Assembly (NCBI RefSeq): GCF_034190915.1
Contig: NW_026947502.1
Coordinates: 3,748,785-3,812,784 of the forward strand
Reading direction: 5' to 3'
From: Cavia porcellus
Taxonomy: Eukaryota; Chordata; Mammalia; Rodentia; Caviidae
DNA length: 64,000 nucleotides
Shown here: piece after piece, positions 32,758 to 44,066 of the stretch
Position numbering within the stretch: the stretch's first letter is position 1
Layout: each line of letters starts with the position of its first letter
Made by a program: the position numbers and the translations under genes
Notes under the pieces: model-generated
What the model saw: only the letters and a program-made list of their open reading frames with translations
Told to the model about the DNA's origin: nothing
The model's database searches: none

Positions 32758-32955
32758 TATTCTATGCTAGCGTATAGAATAGTGAGTGGCCAAGTGTGGA
32801 TTATGTAAGAAGCCAAATACAGCCTACTGACTGAAGAAGTTTTTATATTAAAAAGGGCTGCCACTGCATTATAGAACTATGAAAGTTTATGTCTGATTTT
32901 CTGTATTCCTAAACTTTGTATAATAAATCCATTTTGATTTGGTAGTTTGTTTGTA

Positions 32956-33065
32956 TGTATGTATGTATGTATGTATTTTTTGAGACAGTCTTACTATGTA
33001 GCCCAGGCTGGCCTTGATTCCCTTTCAAGCGCTGGAGTTACAGGCCCACACCACACACCCACCAG
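32956..33065 (-). mobile_element. antisense B1 with a (GTAT)n tract
   Basis: A GTAT microsatellite (32950-32977) precedes 'ttttttgagacagtcttactatgtagcccaggctgg', a shortened reverse B1. Confidence 0.75.
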
Positions 33066-33167
33066 GATTTGGTAGTTTTTTAAAATGCTGCTTCTTTAGA
33101 AACTGGGGGAAAAGGAAATGACACTCTCCCAGAGCACTCTACCCCTAGGAAACACTATCAAATGTTT

Positions 33168-33404
33168 TTATTTTTATTTTGAGATACGCTTGTCACTAAA
33201 GTGGCCAGGCTGGCCTCAAACCTGAGATCCTCCTCCCTTAGTTTTTTAAGTAGCTGAGATTGCAGGCATGAGCCATTATACTTAGTGGACTGTATCTTTT
33301 TTCCTTTTTTTTTTTTTTAAATTATCAGTACCGGGGATTGAACTCACGACTGCCCGCTTGCAAAGCAGATGCTTATGCCGCTGAGCTAAATCTCCAGCCC
33401 CTCG
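33168..33404 (-). mobile_element. antisense B1 followed by a young antisense ID
   Basis: 33168-33290 is a reverse B1 ('ttttgagatacgcttgtcac', 'gagattgcaggcatgagcc'). 33303-33403 is a reverse ID ('cagtaccggggattgaactc' ... 'gctgagctaaatctccagcc') flanked by a perfect 15-bp repeat, gactgtatctttttt (33288-33302 and 33404-33418). Confidence 0.88.
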
Positions 33405-33879
33405 ACTGTATCTTTTTTAAAAGTGTCCTATTACTCATGTATAAAGTTTCCTACGTAATTTTCCATAACGATAAAAAATAATTCTCATGTTAAATGTAAT
33501 GACGATAAAATTTAAGTATGTAATGACTAAAACCATGAAAAATATCTCACAATCTACCAGTGCTGAGATTGAGCTACTGTCAATGTTTCCAAACTTTCTA
33601 CAATATTGCTTTGATAATAAATACTTCTATATGATTAAGTGAAAACATGAGAGGAAAAGACTAAAAACTCAGTTCCTAAAACAGCAGAAGACAAATAGCT
33701 CTTATTTTTTTACCATCATGGAAAGAAATTATGAACAGTCCTGGGACCAATAATTGAAGTCCTGTGAACTTTGTAATGTTAGTTTTGCTATTTGTATTTG
33801 GTTTATCTGTTTCAGAGACAGAATGGTTTGATAACCGAGAGGCATAGCTTAAAAACAGACAAATTAGCACTAAATTCTA

Positions 33880-34070
33880 GTTTTTCCATTCCCCATCTAT
33901 GTAACTTAAAATGAGTATAGTCTCTGGGTATGTATAATGACGATAAAGGGATAATAATAAGCACCTCAAAGAATGACTGCAAGATTGAGACAGTAAATTT
34001 TTAGGTACACAATGCATAATATGACCATAAAAATAATAAATGCTATTATCACTATCACTATTCCTCCTTT
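33880..34070 (-). mobile_element. MIR-like element, antisense
   Basis: 'tccattccccatctatgtaac', 'gggataataataagcacctcaaag' and 'aataataaatgctattatcac' fit a reverse MIR. Confidence 0.5.
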
Positions 34071-34204
34071 AAGAATTATCAGGTAGAGACCTTTTTAAAA
34101 CCAAAAAGTTGCCTTTTGTCTTCAGCAACCTTTTCCAGTATTAAGCTTTCTGAAGGAATACCAAAAGATAATGGGTAGTGATGGGTACTATGAGGGAAAA
34201 AAAG

Positions 34205-34350
34205 ATAGTGATAGTCTGAGGTAAGACATAAAGATGAGACTGTCTCAAAATGAAGTGAAATAAAGTAAGGTTTGAGAATATAGCTCAGTATGAAGGTCCT
34301 GAATTCAATTCTGAGTACTACCATTAAAAAAAAAAAAGAAAAAAAAAGAG
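34205..34350 (+). mobile_element. 3' part of a B1-ID composite SINE
   Basis: A B1 end ('gatgagactgtctcaaaatg') runs directly into an ID part ('gagaatatagctcagtatg', 'caattctgagtactacc') with an A-tail. Confidence 0.6.
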
Positions 34351-34691
34351 GCATAACAACACAGACTGTTAGTAAAGGACTCTCAATTCCATAAATAAAC
34401 AAATTCAATAAATTCCAATCTCACTTCTATAAATCTAACAAATTCTGAGCACCATGTTAGGTACTGGATGGGGTACAGCACCACAAAATAACAAAGATGG
34501 TCCTTTCCCTAAAGGATAAATACCACCAACTGACATCTAGTACATGTACATTCTATCCTCTGAAGTACTATTTGCACACTTATACTTGGCTTTATTGACT
34601 CCATTAGTAAGTAAATAACTTAGAAAAAATTCATTTTCACCTATACATCCCTTACAATATTGGGCACTATGTTCAGAATATAACAGATCAA

Positions 34692-34830
34692 GCCAGGCAT
34701 GGTAGTGCATGCCCATAATCCCAGCATTGGGGGTCTGAGATGGAAGATGGCTCTATAAGTGAGTTCAAGGCCAGCCTAAACTACATAGTGATACACTGTC
34801 TCAAAAAAAAAGAGAGAGAGAGAGAAAGAA
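34692..34830 (+). mobile_element. B1-type SINE
   Basis: 'gccaggcatggtagtgcatgcccataatcccagc' and 'agttcaaggccagcc', tail with (GA)n. Confidence 0.85.
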
Positions 34831-35601
34831 AGAACACAGTAGATGAATAAATATTTATTTGATTAGCACTAAAAGGTTGACCAAAAATAGCTTTTAAATA
34901 CAAACAAAAATTTTCATTAAGATTTCTTTATGAACTTTCATTTTTATCTAAATTTCCCATAATTTTACTACATAATAAGACACCAAAATTTGCAACTTAA
35001 TGTAACTTTCTGAAGACACAGAAGGTTTAATCCTCTTTTGGTAACAAGTAAATGACTGCCTGCTTACTGAGCCACAATTTCTCATCTATGATTTCCTACT
35101 TGGTTTTTTCCAGGTGGGGAGATTTGTTATTTAAAAACAAAATTATACATGCACTTGAAAAGAAGAGATAGAAAATTCAAACTAACGACTAAACCAAAAA
35201 ATATATATAAGCAAAGATATTAAAGACTTAAGGTTATCCACCAACGTGGCCTGATACATTTATAAAATGCCTCACCCAACAACAGCAGCATGTGTATTCT
35301 TTTCAGGTGCACATGAAACATTTTCCAGGAAAGACTGTCTGCTGAGCAATAATCAAGTCTGAATAAATTTAAAAGGGCTGAAATCATACAACGTACATTA
35401 TCTGACTGTAATGGAACTAAATTAGAAATAACTGTGAAAGTTAACAATTCTACAAATATTTACAAATTAAACACTTCTAAATAACCCATGGATAAAAAAT
35501 TAAGAGGTAAATTAGAAAAAAATTTGAAGTGAATGGAAATGAAAACACAATAGATCAAAATTTATAAAATTAAAGCAATTCTTAAAAAGGAAAATTTTAC
35601 A

Positions 35602-35708
35602 GGGGCTGGGGATTTAGCTCAGCAGCATAAGCACCTGCCTTGCAAGCAGGCAGTCGTGAGTTCGATCCCTGATACCGATAAAAAGTTAAAAAGTAAAAAA
35701 AAAAAAAA
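35602..35708 (+). mobile_element. young ID SINE
   Basis: 'ggggctggggatttagctcag' ... 'gttcgatccctgataccgat' with tail. The flanks 'aaaggaaaattttac' and 'aaaggaaaaattttag' form an almost perfect target duplication. Confidence 0.88.
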
Positions 35709-36375
35709 GGAAAAATTTTAGACAGCTTTAGATAACCTACATTATTAACAAAGAAGAACTTTCACTAACATAGGCTTCTACCTTAAAACACTAGAAAAAA
35801 GAATAAATTAAACTCAAAGTTAATGGAAGGGAAAAAATAATAAAGAATTATAGAGGAAATCAATGAAAATAGTTTGATAAACCTTTACCTAAAATGGGAA
35901 CCAACAAAAAATTTCTCTAAGAGCAAAACAGAAGTTTAGGCTTTGAGGACTAAAAGGGCTAACTCAATGATCCAACTCTGCTGTTTAGCATGGGAAAAAC
36001 CCTATGGAATATGTAAATAAATGGCTGTAATAAAACTTTATGAAAAGTAGGACCATTTGGTTCATTAGTAGTTTTGATGTGGGTAAAAAATATCTATAAT
36101 GTAAGCCAATCCATAAATGAACACCTCTCTTTGAAGAAGCCCCCATCATTTAGAGAAATAACAACAACAACAAAAAACCCACAGATAACAAAACAAAATT
36201 CACAACACAGAGGGCATTCCCTCTTGTAGAAACTTAAACTACTATAATCTTGTAGAATCTTGTAGATTAAGCTACTATAAATGTGTACTATGTGCAACTT
36301 TATTCTAATAAATTTGACCACCAAAATTAAACATCAGGACAAGTTCCCAGAAAGACAGAAACTACCAAAAATGGG

Positions 36376-36480
36376 TTAAGAGTATATAGTTCAGTGATAA
36401 AAATGCTTGTCTAGCATGCATGAAGTTCCAAGTTTAATCCTCGGCACTATAAAAACAAACCACCTCAAGAAGAAATAAAA
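36376..36480 (+). mobile_element. diverged ID-type SINE
   Basis: 'gagtatatagttcagtgat', 'gcttgtctagcatgcatgaag' and 'tttaatcctcggcac' retain A- and B-box-like segments. Confidence 0.6.
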
Positions 36481-36482
36481 AA

Positions 36483-36950
36483 GTAATCATGCTAATATCA
36501 AAGCTGGACAAAAATGTTGTAAGACAACTACAAATAAACATCCCTCATGAATACAGATTCCAACATCAAGAGTAAACATGTACAAAGTAAAGAAACTGAA
36601 TTTTTAGTTTAAAATATCCTGCTTGGGGTAAAGGTAGTTGAATGGCTAACATGGCTAACACATGCTATGCATATAATCTACCACAGAGCTAATCTCCAAG
36701 CTTTAGAGATCCTAATTTAAAAAGCGTAGGTTCCAGTGGCTTCACTGGTGAATTCTATCAAAGAGAAAAATACTTGAGAATTCTCTAAGAACAATTCCAT
36801 AAAATTGAGGAGGGAAAAGTTCTCAAGTCATTCTATGTGGCCAGCAGTAATCATGCTAATATCAAAGCTGGACAAAAATGTTATAAGACAACTACAAATA
36901 AATATCCCTCATGAATACAGATTCCAACATCAAGAGTAAACATGTATAAG
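36483..36950 (+). mobile_element. L1 ORF2 fragment with an internal duplicated segment
   Basis: 36720-36950 follows L1 ORF2 ('agtggcttcactggtgaattctatcaaa', 'caagtcattctatgtggccag'). A 101-bp segment of it (36847-36947) also occurs at 36483-36583, with only a few mismatches by eye. The two are separated by about 260 bp. Confidence 0.7.
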
Positions 36951-36951
36951 T

Positions 36952-37140
36952 GAAGCTAGGCATGGCGGTGTACGCCTGTGAGCCTAACATTCTGGAAGGC
37001 TGCAGCAGGAGGCTATCACTCTTAAGCCCAGTCTAGGCAACTCAGTAAGACTCTGTCTTAAAAAATAAAAAGATCAGATGAGAGATATAACTCAGTGTTA
37101 GGGCCTATACTCATATACGAAAAATACTGTATACAAAAAT
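36952..37140 (+). mobile_element. B1-ID composite SINE
   Basis: A B1 body ('gctaggcatggcggtgtacgcctgtgagcc') with 'gactctgtcttaaaaaataaa' continues directly into an ID remnant ('gagagatataactcagtg'). Confidence 0.75.
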
Positions 37141-38128
37141 AATTATACATCATCATCAACTGCAGCTTCTTCCTAGGAAAACAAAGGTTTACCTTCTAAA
37201 AATGAATCAAATAGTCCATAACACTGACATAAGATTATCTTACCAGACAAAAAGAAAAAGCATTTGAAAAAAAGTCCCACCACCTATTCATGGTTTAAAT
37301 GGTGAGGGAAAAGCAAAAGCAAAACAACTTCAAGGACTACAAACAGAAGTGAACTTCTTCCACCTAATAAATAGTACCTATAAGAACTCTACAAATAATA
37401 TACTTAATAATGAACCACTCTATGTTTTTCCCTAAGCCTAGGTACAAGACAATATATGCTCCCACCATTTCCAAGCTATACTATACTGAAGTTTCTTTCT
37501 CTCCAAGACAATCAGGTAAAAGGCAAAAAGTAAAACCAAAACAACAACAACAATAACAACAACAAATCCACAAAAACAAAACCCGAAAGAAAAAAAAATA
37601 AACTAAAAAAGAAAGGGAGGGGGTAGAGACCAAGGCACCAAGATGGAAAGGAATATATGAAGCCATTCACTGATAACGTATGCTTGTGTAGAAAGTGGTA
37701 AGAATTCTATACAACAAACTAATAGAATAAAGAGTTCGCAAAGGTTAGAGGATACAAGATTAATATATAGAAAGCAAGTATACTTATGTGTAAAAGCAAT
37801 ACATCCAAAAAGAAAATTAAGAAAATAGTCACATTCACAATTAAACATTTTCAGTTTTTTGATATCATAAGTAATCTAATCAGTGAACTTAGTATGAATA
37901 CCCCAATATTTTCTGTACTTCAGATTTTCATTTTGATAGAATCCTAGAGCTCCATACTTGCTTTCAGTGATAGTTATGGACACACAGGCCCTATACATCA
38001 CAGGATGGATTCAGACAACAATGATTCTGCTACACAGGTGCGATCAAAATACAACCCAGGTAATTCATGGTTCTGCTGGTTAACAGACTTCATTCTGAAT
38101 AAATTTAAGAACAGTGACAGTCACTCAC

Positions 38129-38297
38129 CTGTACAGCATGAGACAAATCTGACACCAGACACTGACGGAGTCTCTCATCACTCCCAATTCCTTGAAGAAC
38201 AAAGTCAGGGACATAAGATGAGCAGTAGCCACCCAGCAAGGACCTCCCAAAGTTGGCAATGTTGGGCTGAACAGCACTCACTTCAATTAACTTTGAC
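38129..38297 (-). CDS. FNIP1: FNIP1 coding exon 15 (start of C-terminal domain)
   Basis: This 169-nt exon encodes 56 complete residues from [10 protein letters not shown] to LSHAVQ. It opens the conserved C-terminal domain (FNIP_C, DENN-like in structures of FLCN-FNIP complexes), with the signature [19 protein letters not shown]. The acceptor is TTTTTTCCAG and the donor CAG|GTGAGT, both strong. It ends in phase 0. It follows the acidic tail of exon 14. Confidence 0.97.
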
Positions 38298-38427
38298 CTG
38301 GAAAAAAGATTCCCAAGAAAGGCAAATCTAACTAGTAATAAACATATTTTACCAGTTAAAAAACTTTTTGAACTGCACTAATCTATAATTCCATTACTAT
38401 TTCCTACAAAACAGAGTAAAATCTTTT

Positions 38428-38516
38428 CTTTTTTTAATTGGTACCGGGGATGGAACTCATGACCGCCTGCTTTCAAGGCAGGTTCTTATGTCACTGAGCT
38501 AAATCCCCAGCCCCAA
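38428..38516 (-). mobile_element. young ID SINE, antisense
   Basis: 'attggtaccggggatggaac' ... 'actgagctaaatccccagcccc'. The flanks 'agtaaaatctttt' and 'aataaaatcattt' resemble a decayed target duplication. Confidence 0.85.
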
Positions 38517-38779
38517 TAAAATCATTTTTAAAACTGGCTGTAGTGCTCAAACAAGACCACCTCTGGCAGGACCAAAACAAACTTACTAAATCACTCTATA
38601 ATGAAGTGAGCATGCATCTTTCTTAAAAAAGATTCAGGGGAACTGTCCCTTGAATTAGTAGCACACTTCTAATACAATCAGATTATGAAAACCAATCATC
38701 CATGACAAAGTAGCTAAAACTGTCACAAGTCTAAATCTAGGAAGGTAACACTTGTCAACCATAGATTTTTCTCCTTGTA

Positions 38780-39300
38780 CAAGCTGTGATCAAAACACAT
38801 GATAATGTTCAAATTTTTAAAAATGTATTATAGTAAAAGACGAACTGTCATTAACACCCCTTAAAATACTCCGTCATTTCAAACACATCCCATTATTCTC
38901 CCTACTTCCTAAAGCTGTTCTGCAAGTCCTCTGTAATAAATGTCTTTAGTTGTGCTGTCATGGTGCCTCAAAGTCCTCAACCAATTCAAAATATTTACCT
39001 GTCATGATTATTTTGACTTTGAGAAAGAGCCAGAAGTTGCATGGTGCCAGATCTGGTGAATAAGGTGAATGAGGACATACTATAATGTCTTCGGGAACCT
39101 GCCCTTCTATTTTTGTTTGTTTGTTTGTTTTGATACCGGGGATTAAACTTGCACTTGCCAGGCAAGGTGCTTGTGCTACTGAGCTAAGCCCCTTGCCACA
39201 GGAACCTGATCTTCTACTGGATGATACTTGGCAGCAGCATTCATTGTATTTTTCATCACGCTTCAAAAAGACACTCCCCAAATAACTTCCAGGGCTTCTT
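38780..39300 (-). pseudogene. mariner-type transposase remnant
   Basis: On the minus strand, 38960-39090 reads HSPYSPDLAPCNFWLF followed by KVKIIMTGKYFELVEDF, a close match to the C-terminal part of mariner transposases; the D of YSPDLAP would be the third catalytic acidic residue (DD34D type). The frame is broken at about 38957 (stop) and by an ID SINE at 39110-39200, so it cannot be active. The N-terminal half and inverted repeats were not found, and the element edges are approximate. It lies in the same orientation as FNIP1. Confidence 0.75.
39110..39200 (-). mobile_element. ID SINE inside the mariner remnant
   Basis: 'tttgataccggggattaaac' ... 'gagctaagccccttgcc' is a reverse ID. The 16-bp flanks ggaacctgcccttcta (39094-39109) and ggaacctgatcttcta (39201-39216) agree at 14 positions. 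Confidence 0.85.
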
Positions 39301-39882
39301 CAGAAAGTGCAAGAATGGTAAGTGTGTTTGAAATGAGAGGAATGATACTGAAGGGGATTTATGATAGTATGTATTTTTTAAAGGAAATATTAAGTGTATT
39401 TTAATCACACTATAAATTTGACAAAGTACATACTCTTTGATGTCCCAAGTGATAGGAACCACAGATATGTGCCATCACACTCAGCCTCCTTGTCTTCTTC
39501 TTAGTCTTGGCAAAATTTATTTTAAAATAGTTACTTCCTACCTTCTCAGTGATTACTTCTCCCTAACTGCCAGGCTTGACACAAGTCCATTTTGGAAGTG
39601 CAATTCACTCCAAAATGTCTTAAAAACTCTTTAGTATACAATATCCTATATGTCAACAAGACCCCTTAACTTTTCTCTGATGTCTTTCATAAAGGCTTGC
39701 TGGGTGATTCTGGGGTTTCAACTTTATTTCTTTCTATGACTAAGAATATATAATAATAAAGAGAGTTTTATCAGGACAGTGATCTAGTTTTTTAGTATCA
39801 GGCTATTACCAACCTTCAGAGAGTAGCTGAACAATGGTAGATATCTAGATAGAGCCTATCATAACGTGAACACTCTACTTAC

Positions 39883-41296
39883 CCAGGAAAAGGTATCTCA
39901 TCCTCTTCTGCCCAATCTTCTTGCTCTCCTCCATAGTAACTGCTGACTTGTCTGGTCACATCGTGACCTGTATCTTCACTTTCACTATCCCCAAGGGCAC
40001 TATCTGAACTTTCATTTCTCGGAATGTCCCATTCAGTTCCAACAGCAATTTTTTTCTCTGCACTCTCTTTGTCCCCATGAGGGACAAGAATGGGGTACAT
40101 AGCTCTTTGGTCTTGCTGAGGAAAGCAGTTTTTACATGAATCTTGGTGAACAGTTTCTATACATTTACAAAATTCATTGTTCTGTTTGTTACTTTTTGTA
40201 CACAATCTTTTTGAAAACTCTAACATACAGCAGTGCTCTTTACCGTCTGTACTTATTTTAACTGGGACATCATCAATAGTCCTCGTTTCAATTGAATCAT
40301 CATTAAAGTATTCATCAAATAAGCTCATGCTCTCTGGGTCTGAATGACTCCAACAGGGAAGTTCAGTGGGCTCTCTAGAAACCGTGTTCTGTCTATCAGA
40401 CTCTCCAGATTGGTCCTTAGTTGCATGTTTAGGTTCTTGATGCTTATCAACAGCCCCTCTGTCCTCTTTCAATGATTTAGTGTGATGCCTGGTTATCTGA
40501 TCCACCACTGCCTGACTCCTGAGTTCAGTATCTGAATCAGGTGACATAGAATCTCCAATTAGGAAAGTAACCTTTGTCTGGGTTACATCACAAGAAAACA
40601 CAGCAGGCACAGTCTTATCTGGAGGCTTTTTTTCCACAACTATTCCTGTGGCTCTCATTGCTTTGTCTGTGTGGTTATCTGAATCCAGCAATTCCTTACC
40701 CTGCCATGTTTCTTCTGTTGGCACTGAGCCCATCTCTGACAATGTATGTTTGTCTACTGGAGCAGATCCTGTGCAAACAACAGTCTCTAACTTGGTGTCA
40801 AGACAAGTTCTTAATTTATACTGTTTAACATCAACAGCATTTTCTTCTTGGCAGTCAGAAGGAGAAATCATTCGGCATTCATCTGAAATTCCTAGTGACT
40901 CTTTAGAATCGTTTTGAATGTCTTCTTTCTCTTGTTGGGACACATTCTCTGAATTCTGCCCAAGGAGTGGATGATTGCAGTATTTACAGTTACAATGAGG
41001 AATTTTTGTCTCTTCAGACTCCTTAAAGAGCAAACTGCTTTTGTTTCTATGCATTGTGATAAGTACATACTCCGATTCCTCAATTTCACCTTTCTCTAAA
41101 GTGGTTGTAATCACTGTGCCTGGCATAACAATGGCTTCATCCTCTCCATTTTCTAAAAGATGAGTTTCTTGAAGTTCAGAGCATCTTATGAAATAAGTAA
41201 GAAAATAAAGCAGCCTCTGGACCATATCTTGTCGTTTGCCAACCACCACAGTTCTTGCTAACCGTACAGGAGAGCCAATAGCGCCATACAGATCTC
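39883..41296 (-). CDS. FNIP1: FNIP1 large coding exon 14
   Basis: This 1414-nt exon encodes 470 complete residues, from [12 protein letters not shown] to EEDEIPFP, and is the largest coding exon. Its start completes the middle domain ([13 protein letters not shown]); the rest is a long, acidic, Ser-rich and probably disordered insertion. Two known regulatory segments are visible. One is the Cys/His motif CNCKYCNH at 40971-40994, which lies in the reductive-stress degron read by the CUL2-FEM1B ubiquitin ligase. The other is the acidic serine cluster [14 protein letters not shown] near 39965-40015, which corresponds to the reported CK2 phosphorylation region that controls HSP90 binding. The acceptor is TTTTGCAG and the donor GG|GTAAGT. 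The open frame continues a few codons into intron 13 upstream, but those residues are intronic. The motif functions come from published human work; the sequence shows only conservation. Confidence 0.98.
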
Positions 41297-42219
41297 CTGC
41301 AAAAGAAGAACCAGTAAATGGACACATCTTTTACTCACACAGCTAAGCAGGCTATTTTCCATTATGAGAAACCCACTCTTTCAGTATGAACATTACTACT
41401 TCAAGTTTTATTCTTTGTTCTTTAACAGATGACTGATATTCAGGACAGCATGAAAAAGACGAATGGTTTTAACCAAAGAAGAAAGCAAATGATGATTTTC
41501 TATCTTCTTCCTTAAAGAGTTGCTGTTGTTGAATTAAAAGAGGTTTTGGAAATTACGTTTTTCAGGGGTAGTTCCTGTACCAGGTGAAATGTACAGCACC
41601 TTTTTCTGAGTGGAAAAATAACGCCAGAAATACTAAATATGCAAGGATTAGGGCTAGGTTTCTGAAACTACATCTAACACAGAAAAGGGAAAGCACAGTG
41701 TTTGCTGGTGGACAAGGAGAGGAAGAGAGTGGTTGAGGCAAGAAGTGCAAATGAAGAAGCTATACCATTCATTATTTGTGCTATAGCCCGAATTAAACCC
41801 ATAGTTTGAGCACAAACAACAACTTAAAACTGGAGAGTACAAAACCAGTAATGTAAATTCTGTATGATTTTTACAAATTATCAGTATATATATTTAAAAT
41901 CTCTATTTTTACTTTATAAAGCCCTATACTATGTAAAGAAATAAACACAAATAAATCAAAATAAATACATGTTATAGACAGCATTGTGGTAACTTTTCTT
42001 CCTCTAGCTAAGACACTGGCTCAAATATCACAATGCTACTGTTCCAAACTAATCCCAAAATCCTAATTACCAAATAAGTCAAACTGCTTTGAAATGCCAA
42101 GTGAATCTTTCATGACTAATCCCACTTTACACTTCCAATTTTATCTTCTCACAGAAACTCTTTTTCACCTTTATTTCAAGCAAAGCCGCACTTGAACTGT
42201 ACCACTGAAACACGCTTCT

Positions 42220-42905
42220 GTTGGTGGGGGGAGTACTTGGGATTGAACACAAGGCCATATACATACTAGTCAAGCTTTCCACCCCTTAACTCTACCCTAG
42301 TGTGTGTTGTTTGGTTTGGTTTTTGGCAGTACTGCACAATGAAATCAGGGCTTTCACACTAGGCTATAACCCCAACCCTTTTTTATTTTGAGACAGGCAG
42401 GGTCTTAATAAGTTGCTAAACTGCTCTCAAAGTTTCTGTCTTCCCACCTTAGCCTCCTAGAGTGCTGGGATTACAGGCATGAGCCATTATATTCAGATTC
42501 CAGTCCTTTTAAAATTTTATTTTGAGACAGTGTCTCCTTAAATTGCCTCAACAGGTTTGGAACTTTGTAATCTTTCTGCTTCAGCCTCAGAGTAGACAGG
42601 TTTAACAGGTGTGCACCACTATGCTTTGTGCTCTTAACACCTATACTTCTCCTTTTACTCTTGGAATGTACTCTCGCTTTCTCTTGTCTCTGCTACTCCA
42701 AAGATTCTCGGCCAAGTATAGTCATGCATATATACTGCCTACAGTAATAAACTGTCAACTTTTTTCCCCCAGAGACACAGTCTGGCTATGTGGTTCAGGC
42801 TAGCCTCGAGCTCACTAGTCCAGGCTGCCTCAACCTCACAGCAATTCTCCTGCTTCAGTCTTCAGAGTACTGGAATTATAGGCATGTGCCACCATACCTA
42901 GCACA
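42220..42905 (-). mobile_element. antisense SINE cluster: ID, B1-ID composite, two B1
   Basis: 42225-42298 reverse ID ('gtacttgggattgaacacaagg'). 42325-42490 reverse ID then reverse B1 in one unit ('gcagtactgcacaatgaaatcag' ... 'ttgagacaggcagggtctt' ... 'gctgggattacaggcatgagcc'), the B1-ID composite order. 42512-42630 diverged reverse B1. 42765-42900 reverse B1 with duplication. Confidence 0.75.
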
Positions 42906-43339
42906 GACTGTCAACTTCTTGACAGCAAAGACCAAAGTATTCATGTTTCTATCTACCAGTGCTCTTTCCATGGAGCTGTGGATGTATTTTGCACTCAAAA
43001 AAGGAAAAAAAAAAATACTGTAGAATTGAAAATAGATTTGCTATTCCAGTTTTAAAAAACTACGAAGTTATTTGACTTGAAAAGCTGAATTAATATCCAT
43101 GCAAAACGACTACTTAGCATTAAAAAGAAATGAAACATTAATACATACAACATAGGTGATTTGTAATTATGCTGAATGAACGCAGGAATGAAGGAAGGCT
43201 GGTTGGTTACATGAGTTGACAAGCCATATTACAAAGCTACCCAGAACATTCAATCACTACAGCAAACTATGGTAAGCTTCTATCAGGTCAAATTGTTCTC
43301 ATCTAACTTCCTCCATCACCAATTGTAAATCAAGGAAGA

Positions 43340-43560
43340 AAAGAAGGAATAGAAGTTATGTTTATCATATGCTGTCCTAAGCACTTTATGTGTATTATCT
43401 CAATTTTTTTATCTTTAAAAGTATGGACTATCCATTATTTATCCCATTTATAAATAAACTACTCAGAAGGCTGAAGAAGGAGAATCTCCAGTTCAAGGCC
43501 AGCTTGAGACACACAGCAAGTTCAGGGGTGCCTGGAGAACTTGCCTCAAAAAAAGAAAAA
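43340..43560 (+). mobile_element. MIR-like core followed by B1
   Basis: 43350-43450 matches the MIR core ('atgctgtcctaagcactttatgtgtattatctcaa'). 43452-43560 is a short B1 ('ctactcagaaggctgaagaaggag', 'agttcaaggccagc'). Confidence 0.65.
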
Positions 43561-44066
43561 ATATGACTCAAATGTAGAATATATGATTTCAAAGCCTGTG
43601 CTTTAAAGCCTTCTAACGTCTCGAATTTATCAGTCATCTGCTTTCACTTGTTTCCCATGTATTTAATGGTGCTTAGTACTAAACAAATATTTCCCAAACA
43701 ACTCTTTGAACAAAAAATAGAACAACAGAAACCTCAAGAAACTGCTTTTCTCTTAATTAGATTTATTCTAGCAATCATAGGTGATGGTTGCTTGAGTTTA
43801 CCTGGGCAAAGCACATAAAGAAAGAAAACAAAAAACACTGTGAAGTTACTAGGAAACCAGCTCTCAGCCCCTAACTACTGTTCCACCTGAAGTGCTCTAG
43901 CCATGAGCACTGCTTTCAGGCTTAAGATAGAACAATTTAGCAGACAAGAAAGGATCACTATAAGAGAGATGCTTGAGGATAAAGGGGATAAAAGAGGAGT
44001 TCTGCAATATATTGCCAACAGTTACAAAAAAGGCTGAGTGCAATACATAGTTTATAGACTACGTAC

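Larger units (their letters stand above)
28797..38128 (-). other. FNIP1: FNIP1 intron 15
   Basis: The 9.3-kb intron is the most SINE-dense part of the window, with at least fifteen B1, ID or composite copies, a MITE, microsatellites and L1 ORF2 fragments (listed separately). I recognise nothing in 29150-29600, 30460-31260, 34850-35590 and 37150-38000, apart from short AAC-type repeats at 37540-37566. Confidence 0.85.
38298..39882 (-). other. FNIP1: FNIP1 intron 14
   Basis: The 1.6-kb intron contains an antisense ID (38428-38516) and a mariner transposase remnant split by another ID. Nothing recognisable from 39310 to 39882 except a possible short reverse B1 end at 39440-39485. Confidence 0.85.
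41297..44066 (-). other. FNIP1: FNIP1 intron 13
   Basis: The 2.8-kb intron holds a SINE cluster at 42220-42905 and a MIR plus B1 at 43340-43560. I recognise nothing in 41330-42200 and 43565-44060. Confidence 0.85.

Noticed and set aside
39879..41327. Reading exon 14 as a single-exon gene starting with the ATG at 41327
   Set aside because: The first ten residues ([10 protein letters not shown]) are intron sequence upstream of a clear acceptor (TTTTGCAG), and the protein continues into exons 13 and 15.
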